From assembly GCA_910578965.1 (NCBI GenBank), contig CAJTSP010000152.1:1-5978 (forward strand): DNA of 5,978 nt. The letters run 5' to 3'. The stretch is from an uncultured Oscillospiraceae bacterium (GTDB lineage: Bacteria; Bacillota; Clostridia; Oscillospirales; Ruminococcaceae). The notes below the pieces were generated by a model. That model did not search any database, was not told the DNA's origin, and worked only from the letters and a program-made list of their open reading frames with translations. Shown piece by piece: positions 1 through 5,978 of this stretch. The position numbers and the translations under genes were made by a program. Position 1 is the first letter of the stretch; every line of letters starts with the position of its first letter.

Positions 1-403
1 CAATAATGGCGCGCTCGTTTTCCTTAATGCACACCGCGCTGCCGCTGGCCATGCCGCAGGTGCAGGCCGCCTCGCAGGGGGCGGGGCATACCCGGCCGGT
101 AAACTCGGCAAACCGGTTTACCGCCAGCAGCCGGCGCAGGGCCAGCTCCCATCGGCCCTGGTACACAAGGTCGTTCCATTCCGGGATCAAATTGTGCAGC
201 GGGCAGCCGCTTACCATGCCGCCCAGCAGTACCCCGCTTTGGCAAAAGGGCACGCCGCAGTCCATGCAGCGGGCCGCCTGCCGCCGCTGCTCGGCCTCGG
301 GCAGCGGGGTGTGGAACTCCGTAAAATCCGCCACCCGCCGCTCGGGCGGGGTCTCGGCGCTCTCGGCGCGCCGGTAATCCATAAAGCCAGTCGTTTTTCC
401 CAT
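1..403 (-). CDS. gltD: Glutamate synthase small (beta) subunit, N-terminal part, cut by the window edge
   Basis: This is the electron-input subunit of glutamate synthase. In the family it binds FAD and NAD(P)H and passes electrons through 4Fe-4S clusters to the large subunit. The first 134 residues are visible, starting MGKTTGFMDYRR, the typical GltD opening, so ATG at 403 is preferred over the in-frame ATG at 382. A GAGGGGG Shine-Dalgarno (415-421) lies 11 bases upstream. Cluster cysteines are visible as C46-x2-C49-x4-C54 with C67, and a second set at C106, C110, C114 and C116 in the GRVCPAPCEAACTCG stretch. The IPEWNDLVYQGRW segment between them is also family-typical. The gene begins 18 bases after the gltB stop, so the two are almost certainly cotranscribed. 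The FAD and NADPH Rossmann domains lie outside the window. Family assignment is very secure; completeness of the gene is not visible. Confidence 0.97.
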   Translation of the reverse strand, partial: MGKTTGFMDYRRAESAETPPERRVADFTEFHTPLPEAEQRRQAARCMDCGVPFCQSGVLLGGMVSGCPLHNLIPEWNDLVYQGRWELALRRLLAVNRFAEFTGRVCPAPCEAACTCGMASGSAVCIKENERAII

Positions 404-421
404 CCTGCTCAAAGCCCCCTC

Positions 422-4978
<4,557 letters not shown>

Positions 4979-4984
4979 GGCTTT

Positions 4985-4996
4985 CCCTTCCTCCCT
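4985..4996 (-). promoter_or_regulatory. Strong ribosome binding site of gltB
   Basis: Read on the minus strand this is AGGGAGGAAGGG, purine-only and rich in anti-16S complementarity. Its GGAGG core (4990-4994) sits 11 bases before the ATG at 4978. It decides the gltB start, since the upstream in-frame ATGs at 5038 and 5017 lie in or beside a GC-rich hairpin and have no comparable site. Confidence 0.7.
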
Positions 4997-5006
4997 GGCC
5001 GCCCCT

Positions 5007-5032
5007 GCCCGGCCCATGGCCCCGGGCCGGGC
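5007..5032 (-). promoter_or_regulatory. Perfect 9-bp GC hairpin in the gltB leader
   Basis: Arms GCCCGGCCC (5007-5015) and GGGCCGGGC (5024-5032) are exact reverse complements with an 8-base loop. In the gltB transcript it lies between the terminator-like hairpin (5045-5099) and the Shine-Dalgarno (4985-4996), which it leaves free. There is no T-tract behind it, so it is not an intrinsic terminator. It could insulate the ribosome binding site, stabilise a processed 5' end, or be part of a leader switch; the sequence does not decide. Being fully symmetric, it would also form on plus-strand RNA. Confidence 0.45.
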
Positions 5033-5044
5033 AAACAAAGCGGC

Positions 5045-5099
5045 AAAAAAGGCGCCTTTTAAGCGCAGGCCAAGCGGCCCACGCCTAAAAGACGCCTTT
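5045..5099 (-). terminator. Strong intrinsic terminator / attenuator in the gltB leader
   Basis: On the minus strand an 18-bp uninterrupted stem forms between bases 5099-5082 and 5065-5048, all paired with just two G-U wobbles. The loop (5066-5081) holds its own small GGGCC/GGCCT hairpin. The stem ends in a run of six T (5050-5045). Read on the plus strand the two wobbles become A-C mismatches and no comparable T-run follows, so the element belongs to the minus-strand transcript. It lies upstream of gltB and downstream of its putative promoter, with no gene in between, so transcription of gltBD must read through it. That is the layout of an attenuator. The antiterminating signal (protein, RNA switch or translation) is not identifiable here. 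Confidence 0.7.
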
Positions 5100-5112
5100 G
5101 TCTTTGCTGGGT

Positions 5113-5141
5113 ATTATAATACAGTTTGCGGTTTTGCGCAA
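5113..5141 (-). promoter_or_regulatory. Putative sigma-A-type promoter of gltBD
   Basis: On the minus strand TTGCGC (5141-5136) is followed after exactly 17 bases by a perfect TATAAT (5118-5113). Transcription would start near 5105-5108, giving a leader of about 130 bases and placing the terminator hairpin within about ten bases of the 5' end. The -10 box is embedded in a perfect 12-base palindrome (5111-5122), so a TATAAT also reads on the plus strand (5115-5120), although without a convincing -35 there. Two TTTGCG copies (5125-5130 and 5133-5138) overlap the spacer and -35 and could be a regulator site, but this is speculative. Confidence 0.55.
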
Positions 5142-5146
5142 GGGGC

Positions 5147-5342
5147 AACCTGTGTGGGGAGAGTCCACTGCAAGGGTTTATGCCGGCCCAGGCCGGGCGC
5201 GGGGGAGAGTCTCGAAAGGCTTTCGGGGTAGGGGTCCTGTTGCCTGAGAGACTGCTCCCACGCACCCGGCCGGCGGACATCTTCTCCGGTTTGGACACTC
5301 CCCCTGCGAGCGGGAAACCGCGCGATGCCTTTCAGGTTTTTT
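5147..5342 (+). ncRNA. Candidate structured RNA with a 6S-like long bubbled hairpin
   Basis: No convincing gene fills this intergenic stretch, but it folds extensively. Stem 1 pairs 5156-5167 with 5292-5303 (11 of 12). An open bubble follows (5168-5190 against 5272-5291). Stem 2 pairs 5191-5207 with 5255-5271 (15 of 17) and continues as AGTCTC/GAGACT (5208-5213 with 5248-5253), leaving a roughly 34-base apical part with possible AGGC/GCCT pairing. After stem 1 comes GCGG-GAAA-CCGC (5310-5321), a GNRA-type hairpin in plus sense. Then CAGGTT (5333-5338), which can pair with AACCTG (5147-5152), runs into six T (5337-5342). Two rigid stems around a large central bubble recall 6S RNA, the sigma-A polymerase-binding RNA. 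I recognise no diagnostic 6S sequence, so this rests on shape alone. Stem 2 also forms on the minus strand, and a glycine-aptamer-like reading there competes. Confidence 0.35.
5230..5305 (-). promoter_or_regulatory. Glycine-aptamer-like sequence (alternative reading of the same DNA)
   Basis: On the minus strand, bases 5250-5234 read CTCTCAGGCAACAGGAC, close to the highly conserved 3' part of glycine riboswitch aptamers (CTCTCAGGCAAAAGGAC). It is bracketed by a possible P1 of AGGGG (5305-5301) with CCCCT (5234-5230). The base run after the 5' arm resembles the conserved GGAGAGnCC, and CCGGAGAAG resembles the CCGAAGAAG core. Against it, the interior is shorter than usual, one expected stem is missing, and the GAA before CTCTC is absent. 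If real, it would have to sit in a transcript starting beyond 5305 and reading toward gltB. Degenerate or variant aptamer, or coincidence, are all open. Confidence 0.25.
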
Positions 5343-5356
5343 AGAGGATCGTTTTC

Positions 5357-5362
5357 TATAAT
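5357..5362 (+). promoter_or_regulatory. Putative -10 box for the lipoprotein gene
   Basis: A perfect TATAAT lies about 74 bases before the lipoprotein start. The -35 is poor: TTCAGG (5331-5336) has a 20-base spacer, and it overlaps the end of the candidate RNA. The implied leader (from about 5369) contains a small hairpin, ATTCC/GGAAT (5380-5384 with 5391-5395), extendable by GCCT/AGGC (5373-5376 with 5399-5402) across an internal loop. Reasonable by position, unproven. Confidence 0.4.
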
Positions 5363-5435
5363 GGGCTGTGGAGCCTTTGATTCCATAAAAGGAATGCCAG
5401 GCTCAGACTTTTATGTAGAAAGGCAGTTGACCCCC

Positions 5436-5951
5436 ATGAAAAGCAAAAAAATCACCCAAATCCTCCTGTCGGCGGTGTGTGTGCTGGCCCTCGCGGCCTG
5501 CGGCGCCAACCCGGCCCCTTCCGGCCCAAGCGCCCCGGCGGCGTCTGGCCCTGCTGGCGGCGGCGCGGGCAGCCCGGCATCCGGCGCAAATATCCCGGCG
5601 TCCGGCGGAGCCGGCGCCCCCGAAGGCTCCGATGTGGAGGTGCGGGGGAATGTGGTGGAACTATCCGATGGCTTCTGCGTCCTCTCACCGATAGAAACGG
5701 ACGCCAACGACGACCAGGTGGCCTATGGGGCCGCGCCCGGCTATGAGGACCCGGAGAAAAACATCACGGTCCATTATCAGGAGGGGTGCGTTGTCCAGAT
5801 TGCGGAGTTCAACGTGGCAACGGGCGAGAAAAACCTTGTGGATGCGTCTGTTTCGGACATTCAGCAGTATGATACCCTGATCGTTTGCGGGGAATGGGCC
5901 GGCGAACGCGATCTGAATGCGGCGGCAATCTACATTGCCCGCTACCAATAA
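5436..5951 (+). CDS. Small secreted lipoprotein of unknown function
   Basis: The 171-aa product has a classic lipoprotein signal: basic start MKSKK, hydrophobic core, and lipobox LAAC ending at C22, which should be lipidated and anchor the protein to the outer face of the membrane. Residues about 24-62 are a low-complexity Pro/Ala/Gly/Ser linker. Residues about 63-171 form a compact domain with alternating beta-type segments (VEVRGNVVELSDGFCVLSP, NITVHYQEG, a DIQQYDTLIVCGEW segment, NAAAIYIARY). The pattern of a strand, a 'gd.l.v.G' turn and a final 'l.A..I.i.r' strand resembles small OB-like domains found in secreted bacterial proteins; that is my inference from pattern only. ATG at 5436 is chosen because the signal peptide begins there, with GAAAGG (5418-5423) as a weak ribosome binding site. 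The open frame extends upstream to 5325 without a better start. Transcribed away from gltBD, with no evident functional link. Confidence 0.85.
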   Translation: MKSKKITQILLSAVCVLALAACGANPAPSGPSAPAASGPAGGGAGSPASGANIPASGGAGAPEGSDVEVRGNVVELSDGFCVLSPIETDANDDQVAYGAAPGYEDPEKNITVHYQEGCVVQIAEFNVATGEKNLVDASVSDIQQYDTLIVCGEWAGERDLNAAAIYIARYQ

Positions 5952-5978
5952 AAAGCGGAGCGGGCGGGGCAGGGGGAC

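Noticed and set aside
4979..5038. Upstream ATG at 5038 as gltB start
   Set aside because: The extra 20 residues are encoded across a leader hairpin and lengthen the propeptide beyond the expected position of the catalytic cysteine; the ATG at 4978 has the strong Shine-Dalgarno.
5156..5321. T-box or TPP riboswitch (CTGAGA and ACCGCG fragments are present)
   Set aside because: The other obligatory motifs, the T-box TGG-ACCGCG context and stem I elements and the TPP GAACCTGAT block, are absent.
5059..5386. Overlapping small frames in the gltB/lipoprotein intergenic region on both strands
   Set aside because: No ribosome binding site, no recognisable motif, and the stretch is better explained by promoter, hairpins and a structured RNA.

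Overview
The window is high-GC bacterial DNA (GC-rich third codon positions) carrying a classical ferredoxin/NADPH-type glutamate synthase operon. The GltB/GltD sequences, the GC content and the small lipoprotein style suggest a high-GC Gram-positive anaerobe, perhaps of the Clostridia/Oscillospiraceae type. That placement is inference from style, not from a marker gene.

Layout. On the minus strand, positions 4978 to 422 encode a complete large subunit of glutamate synthase (gltB, 1518 aa). It is followed after 18 bases by the start of the small subunit (gltD, 403 to the window edge, first 134 residues). Together they make one enzyme that transfers the amide nitrogen of glutamine to 2-oxoglutarate, giving two glutamates. 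GltB carries the glutaminase, FMN and 3Fe-4S parts. GltD carries 4Fe-4S clusters and, beyond the window, FAD/NADPH binding.

The gltB leader (about 4979-5141) is not plain. A promoter-like pair (TTGCGC, 17 bases, TATAAT, minus strand) is followed almost at once by a very strong hairpin and T-tract (5045-5099). A second perfect GC hairpin (5007-5032) comes next, then a strong Shine-Dalgarno. The first hairpin is fully paired only in the minus-strand RNA, which suggests attenuation of gltBD.

Between the operon and the next gene, roughly 5147-5342 holds no convincing gene but can fold into a long interrupted hairpin. It has a large central bubble, a GNRA-capped side hairpin and a terminal T6 run on the plus strand, an architecture like 6S RNA. 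The same DNA read on the minus strand carries a near-consensus piece of a glycine aptamer. The two readings compete and I could not settle between them.

On the plus strand, 5436-5951 encodes a 171-aa lipoprotein with a lipobox, a Pro/Ala/Gly/Ser linker and a small beta-rich C-terminal domain of unknown function. It is transcribed divergently from gltBD. The last 27 bases hold nothing I can identify.
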